From the NCBI GenBank assembly GCA_944739405.2, contig OX123205.2, positions 40,444,475 to 40,508,474 of the forward strand: DNA of 64,000 bases. The letters are read 5' to 3'. Both the position numbers and the translations under genes were made by a program. Below the pieces are notes generated by a model. The model did no database searches. It had not been told where the DNA came from and saw only the letters and a program-made list of their open reading frames with translations. This DNA comes from Euclidia mi. Taxonomy: Eukaryota; Arthropoda; Insecta; Lepidoptera; Erebidae. This document shows positions 1 through 9,242 of the stretch, piece by piece (the stretch's first letter is position 1; the number at the start of each line of letters is the position of its first letter).

Positions 1-916
1 GCTGACCTAATCCTAACAATGTGACAATGCAGCAAATATGAGTAGGAAGAGACGGTTTTCATTATACACATGTTGCCATATTGTTGACTAGTTGAACAGC
101 ATTGAGAAATTTGGACTTCATGCGTGATAAAGAGATATTTTATTTAAAACATTTGATCAAACACAAGGGTGGTCATAATTTATTAATAATTATTGCAGTA
201 TCATGATGCGTTTGAAATGAAATTTGTTTCTTTTTATAAACGTTTACTATGAGATTATAACTAATATGTATTTGACAAGATATGAAGTTGTTATTTCTTT
301 TTTAGAAATAGATAGATATGGGAGTAATAAAACCACCATACACGTAATAATGTTGAAAATTCTTTTATGCTTATTTTACATTTACTTCCTGCAAAATTTT
401 ACAGAGTATAAAGATTTCAAATAAGACCCAAAGAAAATAACTTTGTCAGATTCAGTCCCACTGAAACGAATGATTTAATTTTCTATTGACGTTACAAGTA
501 ATCATCTCAACAATAGCAACAAACAAATTTATTTAAAATCAAATTATTTTTGTAGACGACTCTTTCCATTTTAATAATATTTCTCTTCCCAATGAGTTAT
601 ATTCTCTAATCCGTAACAAACAACGCAATGGGACGCGCGCAAATTGCGATTGCCGCCAATTTAACACGCCGCCATGACAGTTGCATTGACAACTGTCAGT
701 GTCACGACCAAGCGTTGGAGTTTGGTTTCACGTTCTAATGGATAAAGGTTTCGTTAACAGAAATATAAAAACGTATATTTTTTGTTTTTTTGATGGAGTT
801 ATAATGTATTATAATACGTCTTCTTTGAGATGTTTAACATCTCTAACAGTAACATTGATTAATTGACTAACTATGTCCACGGTTATACTCGCATTATGAT
901 TAATAATTGCTATTGC
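1..916. other. AT-rich non-coding DNA
   Basis: I see no coding sequence here. One short ORF (224-424) has no recognisable motif. A perfect 9-bp inverted repeat, TGACAGTTG and its complement, lies at 675-698. No mobile element boundary is recognisable before 917. Confidence 0.5.
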
Positions 917-1050
917 TACCCGTGGCTCCAAGCGTTATGATATAGAGGCTTAGTCGATGAACGAACTATCAAACGTACAAAGAAGAACAATTCGAACTTG
1001 TAGTTCGTGAGATAAGCGCGCGCACCAAACAAACAAAATTTTATCAGCAG
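917..1050 (+). repeat. Interspersed repeat family A, degenerate copy
   Basis: It shares the ordered blocks CCCGTGGCTC, GATATAG, TAGTTC(C/G)TGAGAT(A/T)AGCGCG and the AAACAAACAAA run with copies at 35296-35515 and 36274-36432. There is no coding potential. From memory this is a common lepidopteran non-coding repeat; its class is not assigned here. Confidence 0.55.
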
Positions 1051-1060
1051 TAAGTTATGT

Positions 1061-1311
1061 CTGCCTCCGTGGTCCAGTGGATAGCGTGTGCGACTGCTGA
1101 TCGGAGGTTCCGGGTTCAATTCCCGGGTCGGGCAAAGTGTTATTGGGTTTTTCCATTAGGAAATTCTCAGTAGCAGCACGGAGTCTGGTAATGTGCCCGG
1201 TACGGCAGTAGGCTCGCCCCCTATTACGTGGGACCTGAAAATTCATGGCAAAATGTGGGTGTACACCTCTGCCTACCCCTTTGGGGACACAGACGTGGGT
1301 CTATAAAAAAA
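1061..1311 (+). repeat. SINE family 1, full-length copy with TSD
   Basis: The copy begins with a tRNA-like head: an A-box-like TGGTCCAGTGGATAGCG and a B box GGTTCAATTCC in a T-arm-like CCGGG/CCCGG hairpin. These would form the internal RNA polymerase III promoter. A tRNA-unrelated body follows (AGTAGCAGCACGGAGTCTGG, ATGTGCCCGGTACGGCA), then the RTE-like tail CCTCTGCCTACCCC..GGGGACACAGACGTGGGTCTAT and an A-rich end. A direct repeat TAAGTTATGT flanks it at 1051-1060 and 1312-1321. This is the best-bounded SINE-1 copy in the window. Confidence 0.85.
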
Positions 1312-1329
1312 TAAGTTATGTCTTTTTTT

Positions 1330-1700
1330 AAAGGATTTGTCGAATACTGCTCTGGTAGTAAATTATTTACCGCAGTGTCCAAACATTCATTCAAAGGCCA
1401 CAATATCAGCCAGTTTTAATATCAATACCACTGCTCAACCTTCAGATCTCTTTTCGTTAACAATGTAGAACAACTGTGTCGAGTGAGTTGTCCTAAAGAT
1501 AAAGATATTTTTATTTGTCTTAAACATGTGTACAGAAAAGCTGTTACAATAGTAAATATAGTCTCAACATGCCTTGTCTATTAATTACAGACATACAAAT
1601 AAGCTGTAGCAACAACGTGCAATTTAAAGAAATAAAACTATATTATTACGTAAAACATACATTGATAAGCATAATATTATCTACTAAAAAAATACAAAAA
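1330..1700. other. Non-coding stretch, probable 3' flank of LINE remnant
   Basis: The sequence is AT-rich with no supported gene. The part nearest 1700 may be the 3' UTR of the minus-strand LINE remnant that follows; no tail repeat is clear enough to fix the end. Confidence 0.35.
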
Positions 1701-1715
1701 ATACACAGAACATGG

Positions 1716-2515
1716 TTACACGTCATGATCGTCAAGAAAATCCTTTAAACTATAATAACATTTGCTTAATAATAGCTTTTGTAGTTTTTGCTTAAATACA
1801 TTTAGGCTCATATCTTTCAGATGACCAGGTAACTTGTTATATATTTTAGGAGCCATACTGCAGATGATATTTCCCATTAAGGCTGTATTTGCACTGTGTA
1901 TGCATAACCTTTTGTTATCCCTTCGGTTTCGTACAACTACGTCTGATAAGCGGGGAAAGAGCTGAGGATTGGCCTTTACAAAAAGAGCTGTTTCAAATAT
2001 ATACAGTGAGGGAAGTGTAAGAATATTATATTTTACAAAATAGGGCCTGCAGCTACCTGTCACTTGTAGATCGAACATAGATCGAATGCAGCGTTTCTGG
2101 TATTTGAATGCAAATTCTTTGTCAACTGAGTTCTCCCAAAATATGACGCCGTACCTTAATATAGAGGCAACTAGTCTATGGTAAGCCATAAGTAATGTAC
2201 TAGTATTTACCACTGGTGCGAGTTTATAAGGAGCATATGAACCTTTACTAATTCTTTTACAAAGTTGTTCTATATGAGCTTTCCAATTAAGTTTTGTATC
2301 AATAATTACTCCCAGAAATTTAGTCTCATCTACGCCATCGATTTTAGAGTCATTACATCTAATATAATGGGTATGACAGCTCTGCCTTGATATGTCAAAT
2401 GTGTCCGCGTATTTTTAAACTTCGAAATATTGTTATTTTTGTTTAAACTGTTAAATATCTGGATAAAATACTGCGTAAATGTGCAATAGTCGTCAATTAT
2501 TGTTTTCAGACTCAT
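1716..2515 (-). pseudogene. CR1/Jockey-group LINE remnant, RT C-terminal part
   Basis: Read on the minus strand, this encodes the thumb and C-terminal region of a non-LTR reverse transcriptase: LNKNN, then DETKFLGVIIDTKLNWKAHI, then a tail with LRYGVIFWENS, KRCIRSM and APKIYNKLP. It lacks the endonuclease and the catalytic (F/Y)xDD region, so it is 5'-truncated. The longest open part is 1716-2213; homology continues upstream in a second frame to about 2480, so there is at least one frameshift. It closely resembles the C-terminus of the LINE at 7713-12234 and is a dead copy of that general group. Confidence 0.8.
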
Positions 2516-3219
2516 AACTTAAGTGCTACGGCGAAAACTATTCTCGCATAAACAATCATGTACTAATATAAAATACACGTAATTAGTGATATTGTGACAA
2601 TACTTACCAGTTATTCTATAAATTAAAACACTAAGAATAGTTTATCCGTGATAAATGTGCTATCAAAGTGATAATCATTATTATGACATCTGTCATCTGT
2701 CATAGTGTTAATAAACAATAGCTCCGTATTTAAAGGTTATATATCTAACAAAACTGTTTAATTGTTGTTTTAAGTTGCCTCAGTGTTCTTGAAAATACCT
2801 AATTACTCAGTGATAACATTTGCTACAATTTTAGTTACCATAATAAACTGTTTAGTGCGATAGTACTGGTGAATGGAAGTGACTAAATAAAGACTAATAT
2901 CAGTGCTTAAGTGGCCTAGTGAACACTAAAATAGCAATTATTCACAAATCGCACAATATACAAACCGAGTTCTGTGGCATCAGTGTCCGAAAGTTGCTTC
3001 ATTCTTTGAATAAAACTTTTTTAAAATCTTGAAAAGTCGTTAGCTGTTTTCAGTTATCACTAAAAGTGACATTTGTGACAATTGGACATTTAACGGCGCA
3101 GTGCTACCAACCTAATAGCGAATAACACGAGCGCGTTCCAGTAACATCACGGGCTAAAGTTACCTGCTTAAAGTGCGAGAAGGCGCGTTCCAGTCACTTA
3201 AAAGCGCAAATCATAAATC

Positions 3220-4326
3220 ATGTCGACAAAAACTTGTGCTGGTTGTACAAATACATTTAAAAGTAAAGAAGGTTTGCAATGCAATATATGTCACAATTGG
3301 TATGATTTGCTATGCGTAAACGTTAATGAAAAGCGTTTTAAAGCAATGAATGTGGATTGCAAAAGTACATGGAAATGCCCCGAGTGTTTGAATAAGCTAC
3401 CAAAAGGTGACAATACCAACACCCCCGTAAGACCTACGCGATTAGATAGCCCTACAAAACAAAACCGTAAAACCTCACCCACTGACACCAACGTAACTTT
3501 GCGTACCAAACAACCTAAGCAACTAGCCTCCGATCAAGACTGCAATATACTACTAACGGAGATCAATAGTAACACTCTAAGAGAAATGATTAGGCAAGAG
3601 CTAGATCGCGCCATACAGGTTACTGTCCAGAAAATTATGAATGAACATGTTGGTAGAATTAACGACGTTATTGCCGGTTTTCAACAATCGCTAACGTTCT
3701 TCAACGATCAATATGAGGACTTGAAAAACACTTTACTGGAGAAAACCACACAAATCCAAAACCTTGAAAAGGAAAACGCAGTGCTTCGCAGTTCCGTTGA
3801 TGACATCACCAGCCGCTTGAATCTAATGGAGCAGCACGCTCGTGCTAATAATATTGAACTGCAATGTGTACCAGAATATCGGTCTGAAAACCTCTTGACA
3901 ACCATACAACAGCTAGGTAAGGTCATTAATTGCGATGTGAAGGACAGTGACATATCGCATTGTACAAGAATCGCCAAAAAAGATCCCCAAAGTAAGAGAC
4001 CGAGAACAATTCTTGTAAAATTTATCACCCCTCGGCTGCGTGACAACTTCCTTGCCGCTGTAATAAAGTTCAACAAAAATAAACCTTTAGACGCAAAGCT
4101 GAACACAGGTCATCTAGGAATCGCCACCGATAAGCCACTACCTGTCTTCGTTGTAGAGCATCTCACTGCGGAAAATAAGGCAATTCATGCTGCCGCACGC
4201 ATTCGTTCAAAAGAACTAGGTTATAAATATATCTGGGTGCGTAACGGCAGAATTCTCTTGAAGAAAGACGACACCTCGATACCAATTACTGTGAATAGTC
4301 TTGATAAATTGAAGTCACTAGTATAA
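3220..4326 (+). CDS. LINE ORF1 protein: PHD finger, coiled coil, FP-like C-terminus
   Basis: This 368-aa nucleic-acid-binding ORF1 protein should coat the element RNA to form the ribonucleoprotein. Residues 1-60 carry a PHD-type zinc finger (CAGC, CNICHNWYDLLC, CPEC). A Lys/Thr/Pro-rich linker follows, then a coiled coil at about residues 140-205 rich in Leu, Glu and Gln. From about residue 205 there is a region typical of insect LINE ORF1s that resembles the baculovirus FP protein C-terminal domain: NNIELQCVPE, RPRTILVKF, VEHLTAENK, GYKYIWVRNG. The ATG at 3220 starts directly upstream of the finger. ORF2 follows after 8 nt in another frame. The reading frame is complete and undamaged. Confidence 0.85.
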   Translation: MSTKTCAGCTNTFKSKEGLQCNICHNWYDLLCVNVNEKRFKAMNVDCKSTWKCPECLNKLPKGDNTNTPVRPTRLDSPTKQNRKTSPTDTNVTLRTKQPKQLASDQDCNILLTEINSNTLREMIRQELDRAIQVTVQKIMNEHVGRINDVIAGFQQSLTFFNDQYEDLKNTLLEKTTQIQNLEKENAVLRSSVDDITSRLNLMEQHARANNIELQCVPEYRSENLLTTIQQLGKVINCDVKDSDISHCTRIAKKDPQSKRPRTILVKFITPRLRDNFLAAVIKFNKNKPLDAKLNTGHLGIATDKPLPVFVVEHLTAENKAIHAAARIRSKELGYKYIWVRNGRILLKKDDTSIPITVNSLDKLKSLV

Positions 4327-4334
4327 TCAAATAA

Positions 4335-7280
4335 CCAGAGCTTGTTACTTGTTACTTATTTTTAAAATTCGATTGTATTAAACTATATTACCAGAATGTT
4401 AGAGGTTTGCGTACTAACATAAATGATGTTCGTCAACAAATAAATAACAATGTGTACGATGTCTATATCCTTACTGAAACTTGGTTATGTGATGGCATCT
4501 TTAGTTCGGAAATTTTTGATAGCACGTTTACAGTTTATAGAAGAGACCGGGAGACCTCTAGTATTTCTTACCATAAAAAATCCGGAGGAGGTGTATTAAT
4601 AGCAATTTCCAATAAATTTAAATCAAATCGTGTATATGAATGGGAGAGCGCTTATGAAGATTTGTGGGTGGTCGTACATTTGCAGTCCCGAACCAAAAAT
4701 GAAACTATGCCTTTAAAGTTATGTGCTGCCTATTTATCACCCCCAGTAAATAGTAACATGTGTGAAATTTTCTTGGAAAACTGCAACGCTGTGATAGATG
4801 CGGATACTAATGGTCCTACTTTATTGGTTGGCGACTTTAACATGAGCTCTGTCGAATGGGATTTCTCGCAATGTCCAAAAAGTGGATCAACGGTAGCCGA
4901 GAGCAGTTCTGGTCATCTCAAAGAACTTATATCAGATTTCATTACTTTTAATAATTTTAGACAATTTAATAATATAAAAAATTTCCAAAACAAGACCCTT
5001 GACTTAGTATTATCTAATATTAACCAAATAGGAATAAGTGAATGTGAATTTCCACTTAGGAAAATTGACAAATACCATCCAGCCCTAGAAATCGAACCTG
5101 TTTTACCGATCAATACTAAAACTAAACCGAAACTAATAAAAAAACATAACTTTTATAAGGCTAACTACGACGCTATTGTGGAATTACTGAACACAATTAA
5201 TTGGAGAGATACGTTGGGTTCAAAAACTGATAATATTAACTCTATGGTCAACAGATTTTATGCTATTATTAGGGATGCTATTGAAAAACATGTTCCCAAA
5301 AATATTTACTCTCGAGGTAAATACCCCATATGGTATTCCCAAGAACTAAAGAAACTACTAAAACAGAAACTGAAATTGCACAAAAAGATAAAAAAATATA
5401 AAAACCCTTTGGATATCATAGAATTTAATTCATTAAGGAAAGATTGTGACCAGCTTATCAAACACTGTTATAAATCATACATAGCAAAAGCGGAACGTGC
5501 AATCAAAAACCATCCTAAATATTTTTGGACCCACATCAAAAATCTCCGCAAAGACGCAGAATCTAAATACCCATCAGTAATGACCCATGGTGACATCTCT
5601 GCGAATACCGCCAAAGACATTTCTAATTTGTTTGCAGAACATTTTGGTTCTGTTTATGACCGTAAAGAAGGACATAATGTAGTTGACGAATTACCATGTC
5701 ATAATAGCTTGGGTAACTCTTGTATACCGGTATTATGTGACTTCTCAATATCATCTGATGATGTCTATAAGAAGTTGTCTCAGCTTGACCTATCGAAGGG
5801 AGCTGGACCTGACAATATTCCTCCTCTTTTCTTTTCCCGTTGTGCACGCTCCTTGGCAGCGCCGTTGGCAACTATCTACAATACATCGCTAAGGCTGGGC
5901 ACATTTCCTTTCATGTGGAAGCAGGCTAGAATTGTGCCTATACACAAAGGCGGCGAACGTGATCGGATTGCAAATTATCGTCCCATTTCCATTCTTTCAA
6001 CCTTGTCGAAGGTTTTTGAATCAATCGTATATCCTATATTTTATAACCATATTAAAAATTACCTGTCTCCTAGTCAGCATGGTTTTATAGTTAAAAAGTC
6101 AACCAACACAAATCTTGTTGATTATGTCACCGATGTAGCTACCGCAGTAGATCAGGGACTGCAGATAGATGCAATATATACTGATTTTTCAAAGGCCTTC
6201 GACAGGGTTAATCATAAAATACTGGTCGATAAGTTGCAGTTGATGGGCATTGCGGGGAGCGGTTTGGATTGGTGTCAGTCGTATTTGGAATCTAGACCAT
6301 CATCAGTGGTTGTGGATGGGGCAGAGTCTGAGCCATTTATTGCAACATCTGGCGTACCTCAAGGCTCCAATCTGGGACCCTTGCTCTTTAACGTTTTTAT
6401 AAATGATATACCACTTGTGTTTAAAAATTCAGTGCCATATCTTTTTGCAGACGATTTGAAAATAATTCGGATAATCAAAAACCAAAATGATGTCTCTCTG
6501 TTGCAAGAAGACATAGACCGATTAAAGGAATGGTGTGATCAAAATAAAATGTATTTAAATGGATCAAAATGCAATCACATAAAGTTTACGAGAAAACGTA
6601 ATAAAACAGAATCTACTTACCAAATAGATAACGAAGTTGTGAACGAATTAAATGTTATTAGAGATCTGGGTGTATATTTGGACGGTCAGTTGCGATTTAC
6701 TGAACATATCGATAAGACTTTAACAAGTGCTTATAAAGCCCTTGGATTCGTTTTGAGAAATTCTAAGGAATTTAAGCATCCATCCACAACAATGCTTCTG
6801 TATAACAGTTTTGTGCGAAGCAGGCTAGAATACTGTAGTACTGTATGGAACCCCACATACCAAGTGCGCGCCGCTAGAATTGAAAAGATACAGAAAAGAC
6901 TTGTATATCACTTAGCCTACAGAAATAAAGTTTTAAACTCATTGAGGTCATACGCTAGTCGACTCAGTTATTTCAAACTCGCATCCCTTGAGACCCGCCG
7001 CAAAGTTGCTGATGTGGTGTTCATCTACAAGTTGTTCAATAATAAAATTGACTGTCCGAGTCTCCTTAGTAAATTCAATATTAGTGTGCCTAACAGATTA
7101 CCACGTTATCCAGGTTCACTGCTCAAAGCTCCCCGCTGTCGCACAAATCTTGGTAAGCACTCACCAATAGTTAGGATGACAAACCTCTATAATGATATTT
7201 CAAGTAGATCTAACGATATAGACATCTTCAGTAATAATATAGGACATTTTAAATTTCTTGTTAATGAACAACTGACTTAA
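4335..7280 (+). CDS. LINE ORF2: APE endonuclease and reverse transcriptase
   Basis: This protein makes the target nick and reverse-transcribes the element RNA at the nick (target-primed reverse transcription). The frame opens at 4335 after an in-frame TAA. The endonuclease begins at YYQNVRGLRTN (4386), upstream of the first near-start codon (TTG, 4407), and no ATG is placed well, so translation may depend on reinitiation after ORF1. Endonuclease motifs are LTETWL, VGDFN and DKYHPAL. RT motifs are GAGPDNIPP, NYRPISIL, FSKAFDRVNH, GVPQGSNLGPLLF and FADDLK (about residue 700). The C-terminus has LEYCSTVWNP and NLGKHSPIVR. No RNase H is seen. It is about 980 codons and undamaged, normal for the group. 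Confidence 0.88.
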   Translation, partial: PELVTCYLFLKFDCIKLYYQNVRGLRTNINDVRQQINNNVYDVYILTETWLCDGIFSSEIFDSTFTVYRRDRETSSISYHKKSGGGVLIAISNKFKSNRVYEWESAYEDLWVVVHLQSRTKNETMPLKLCAAYLSPPVNSNMCEIFLENCNAVIDADTNGPTLLVGDFNMSSVEWDFSQCPKSGSTVAESSSGHLKELISDFITFNNFRQFNNIKNFQNKTLDLVLSNINQIGISECEFPLRKIDKYHPALEIEPVLPINTKTKPKLIKKHNFYKANYDAIVELLNTINWRDTLGSKTDNINSMVNRFYAIIRDAIEKHVPKNIYSRGKYPIWYSQELKKLLKQKLKLHKKIKKYKNPLDIIEFNSLRKDCDQLIKHCYKSYIAKAERAIKNHPKYFWTHIKNLRKDAESKYPSVMTHGDISANTAKDISNLFAEHFGSVYDRKEGHNVVDELPCHNSLGNSCIPVLCDFSISSDDVYKKLSQLDLSKGAGPDNIPPLFFSRCARSLAAPLATIYNTSLRLGTFPFMWKQARIVPIHKGGERDRIANYRPISILSTLSKVFESIVYPIFYNHIKNYLSPSQHGFIVKKSTNTNLVDYVTDVATAVDQGLQIDAIYTDFSKAFDRVNHKILVDKLQLMGIAGSGLDWCQSYLESRPSSVVVDGAESEPFIATSGVPQGSNLGPLLFNVFINDIPLVFKNSVPYLFADDLKIIRIIKNQNDVSLLQEDIDRLKEWCDQNKMYLNGSKCNHIKFTRKRNKTESTYQIDNEVVNELNVIRDLGVYLDGQLRFTEHIDKTLTSAYKALGFVLRNSKEFKHPSTTMLLYNSFVRSRLEYCSTVWNPTYQVRAARIEKIQKRLVYHLAYRNKVLNSLRSYASRLSYFKLASLETRRKVADVVFIYKLFNNKIDCPSLLSKFNISVPNRLPRYPGSLLKAPRCRTNLGKHSPIVRMTNLYNDISSRSNDIDIFSNNIGHFKFLVNEQLT

Positions 7281-8019
7281 ATGTAACTAACTTGTATAAT
7301 TATCTTTCTATTTATTTATTAAGTTTCAATTTATTGCAATTTTATTATAATTTAATTTCATTTGACGTATATATAATCATGACTTTAATTTAGTGAATTT
7401 AGGCAATCTAAGATCAAAAGAATGTTATTTATTAATGTATTATTTTGTTACTGTAATTGAATTTACCTCATGAATTTGATTAAGTGTCTTTTTTTCTCTT
7501 TTTCTTCATTTTTAATATTTTTTTATCGTTTTTATTTTTTAATTTTAATAAGCCTTGACATTTATCTTCTTTCCTTATTGTTAGACTTATGTGCATGTTG
7601 TGGTCTTCTATAATTAAGGATACACCAGATCTGTGTTTTTTCCTATTTACTAAGTATAGCATTGTGTAATTCTTGTTGAAGATCCATAAAATAAATAAAT
7701 AAATAAATAATAAACTGAAAAACATCGAACTGTAAGTAAATTTAACCGTTAAAAACCTTTTTATCACTTTTTCAAAACAAAAACGACATACAATCAGTGT
7801 CATTGTGATTGTCATTAATAGTGCCATTGACAATAATCAAACCTGCCATAGACAATAATAGTGTTGTGCCGTCGATGAACGAATGATACGTGAATTAGTA
7901 ACATACCATAGACAATATACCCAATTACACGATACATCTTTGAAATTCTTATTGTCTAAAAAAATATTTATGAACAGGGCAATTAATAAAGAGTTAAGTC
8001 TAAAATATATATAGCGGAG

Positions 8020-9208
8020 ATGGAAGAATACGCAAATATAACATTAAGGAAGCATAAGAATAAATCCAAATCACTAGAAAAAATGGATACTTCTGATTCT
8101 TTGGATTCGCCTGCCTCTTGTCGACAAACAATTACCAACAATGCGTTGAAGAAATGATGCTAGAGATCAACACCTTAAAATCAAATTTATTGAGCACGCA
8201 AAATGTAATGGACAATATAATATTGGAGAATGGCGAACTGAAAAAACAAATAACACAGATGTCACAAGAGATAAAGATACTCAAACAATATTTAGAAGTC
8301 CCTCATCTTCAATACGAAAAAGTGTGTCGAATAAAAAAATCAAGCGACGACTAGAAGACAACTTTGAACAAAGTCCACTTACACTACCCAATACTAATGA
8401 TGATACAAACAACATTGAAAAACTTACTGAAAATGGAACGCCACCCACACAGCAAAAAATAAAGTCAAAAACACAAATAGATGACCACGCAAAACAAAAC
8501 CAAGCACAAAGTCTCTCAGACTGCAAGGACCAAATTGCAAATAGCCTTGCGACTACTATATCGCCATTGAAGAAACATAATTTTAATAACAGGATATTTA
8601 TATTTGGAGGACTACAGTGTGCTGGCATGGCACAAGCCCTAAGAAAATCTCGACTTCAGACTCGCTACAAACGGTACCAGATCATATCTTTTATAAAACC
8701 TTATGCACCAACAGAAGAAATACTCAAGTGTGCTAAGTTGTTTGATATCACCGCTCAAGATCGTATTATCATTTGTGCTGGAGAACATGACTCCAACAGA
8801 TTGGAAATAATGTCAGAACTATGTATGTTTTTGAAAACAACCACGTGTCCAACATTTGTTTTAAAAGTATTTAAAAATATTCACCTGAACGAATCTAAGC
8901 TTAATGAAATGTTAACAATGATAGCCACTCAATACAAGAATTGTGATTTTGTAAATTTAGACAGTTTCTCAACAAAAATGCAAAATTGTAAAATAATTAA
9001 TTGTACTCTGGATCAATTGGATTATAATCTCGACTTTTTAAATTTTAGATGTATACATCCTAAAACAATTAATATTGACGATCACAAACTTAGACAACAT
9101 TCCCGGAGTGTACAAACTGACAAGATCATAAATCGAAGCGAGCAGAATAGTAATATGATAGATGCAGGTACACAGACAGAACAATTGAGTAACTTTTTTC
9201 GAGACTAA
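8020..9208 (+). pseudogene. CR1-group LINE ORF1, broken (coiled coil plus SGNH-like domain)
   Basis: Translation from the ATG at 8020 gives an N-terminus rich in Lys/Ser, continues in a second frame from about 8118 as a coiled coil (MMLEINTLKSNLL, ENGELKKQITQM) and in a third frame from about 8282 to 9208. Two small indels therefore split it. The third part has a Lys/Gln-rich linker, then a hydrophobic block beginning RIFIFGG and RIIICAGEHD, which resembles the SGNH-hydrolase fold seen in many CR1 ORF1 proteins with the GxND block altered to GEHD. It ends SVQTDK..AGTQTEQLSNFFRD, shared in form with the ORF1 end at 20771. Function in family: RNA-binding ORF1 protein. Enzyme activity is doubtful. 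Confidence 0.75.
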
Positions 9209-9242
9209 CTATTTAAAAATTTTACATCAAAATGTAGCTGGC

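Larger units (their letters stand above)
2530..7712 (+). mobile_element. Jockey/CR1-group non-LTR retrotransposon with intact ORFs
   Basis: This is a two-ORF LINE with a long leader (about 2530-3219), ORF1 3220-4326, ORF2 4335-7280, a 3' UTR and a simple tail of AAAT units at 7687-7712. The 5' end is not fixed by a duplication and is approximate. Neither ORF carries a stop or frameshift. ORF1 has a PHD finger and an FP-like C-terminal domain; ORF2 has an APE-type endonuclease and RT without RNase H. That architecture places it in the CR1/Jockey group; the exact clade needs a tree. Confidence 0.8.

Noticed and set aside
1061..1135. Functional tRNA gene
   Set aside because: The tRNA-like part continues directly into a conserved body and RTE tail and is repeated many times; acceptor pairing is limited to about four bases. 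It is a SINE head.
3708..4106. 132-codon minus-strand ORF opposite LINE ORF1
   Set aside because: Shadow of the clearly coding ORF1 on the plus strand; no motif of its own.
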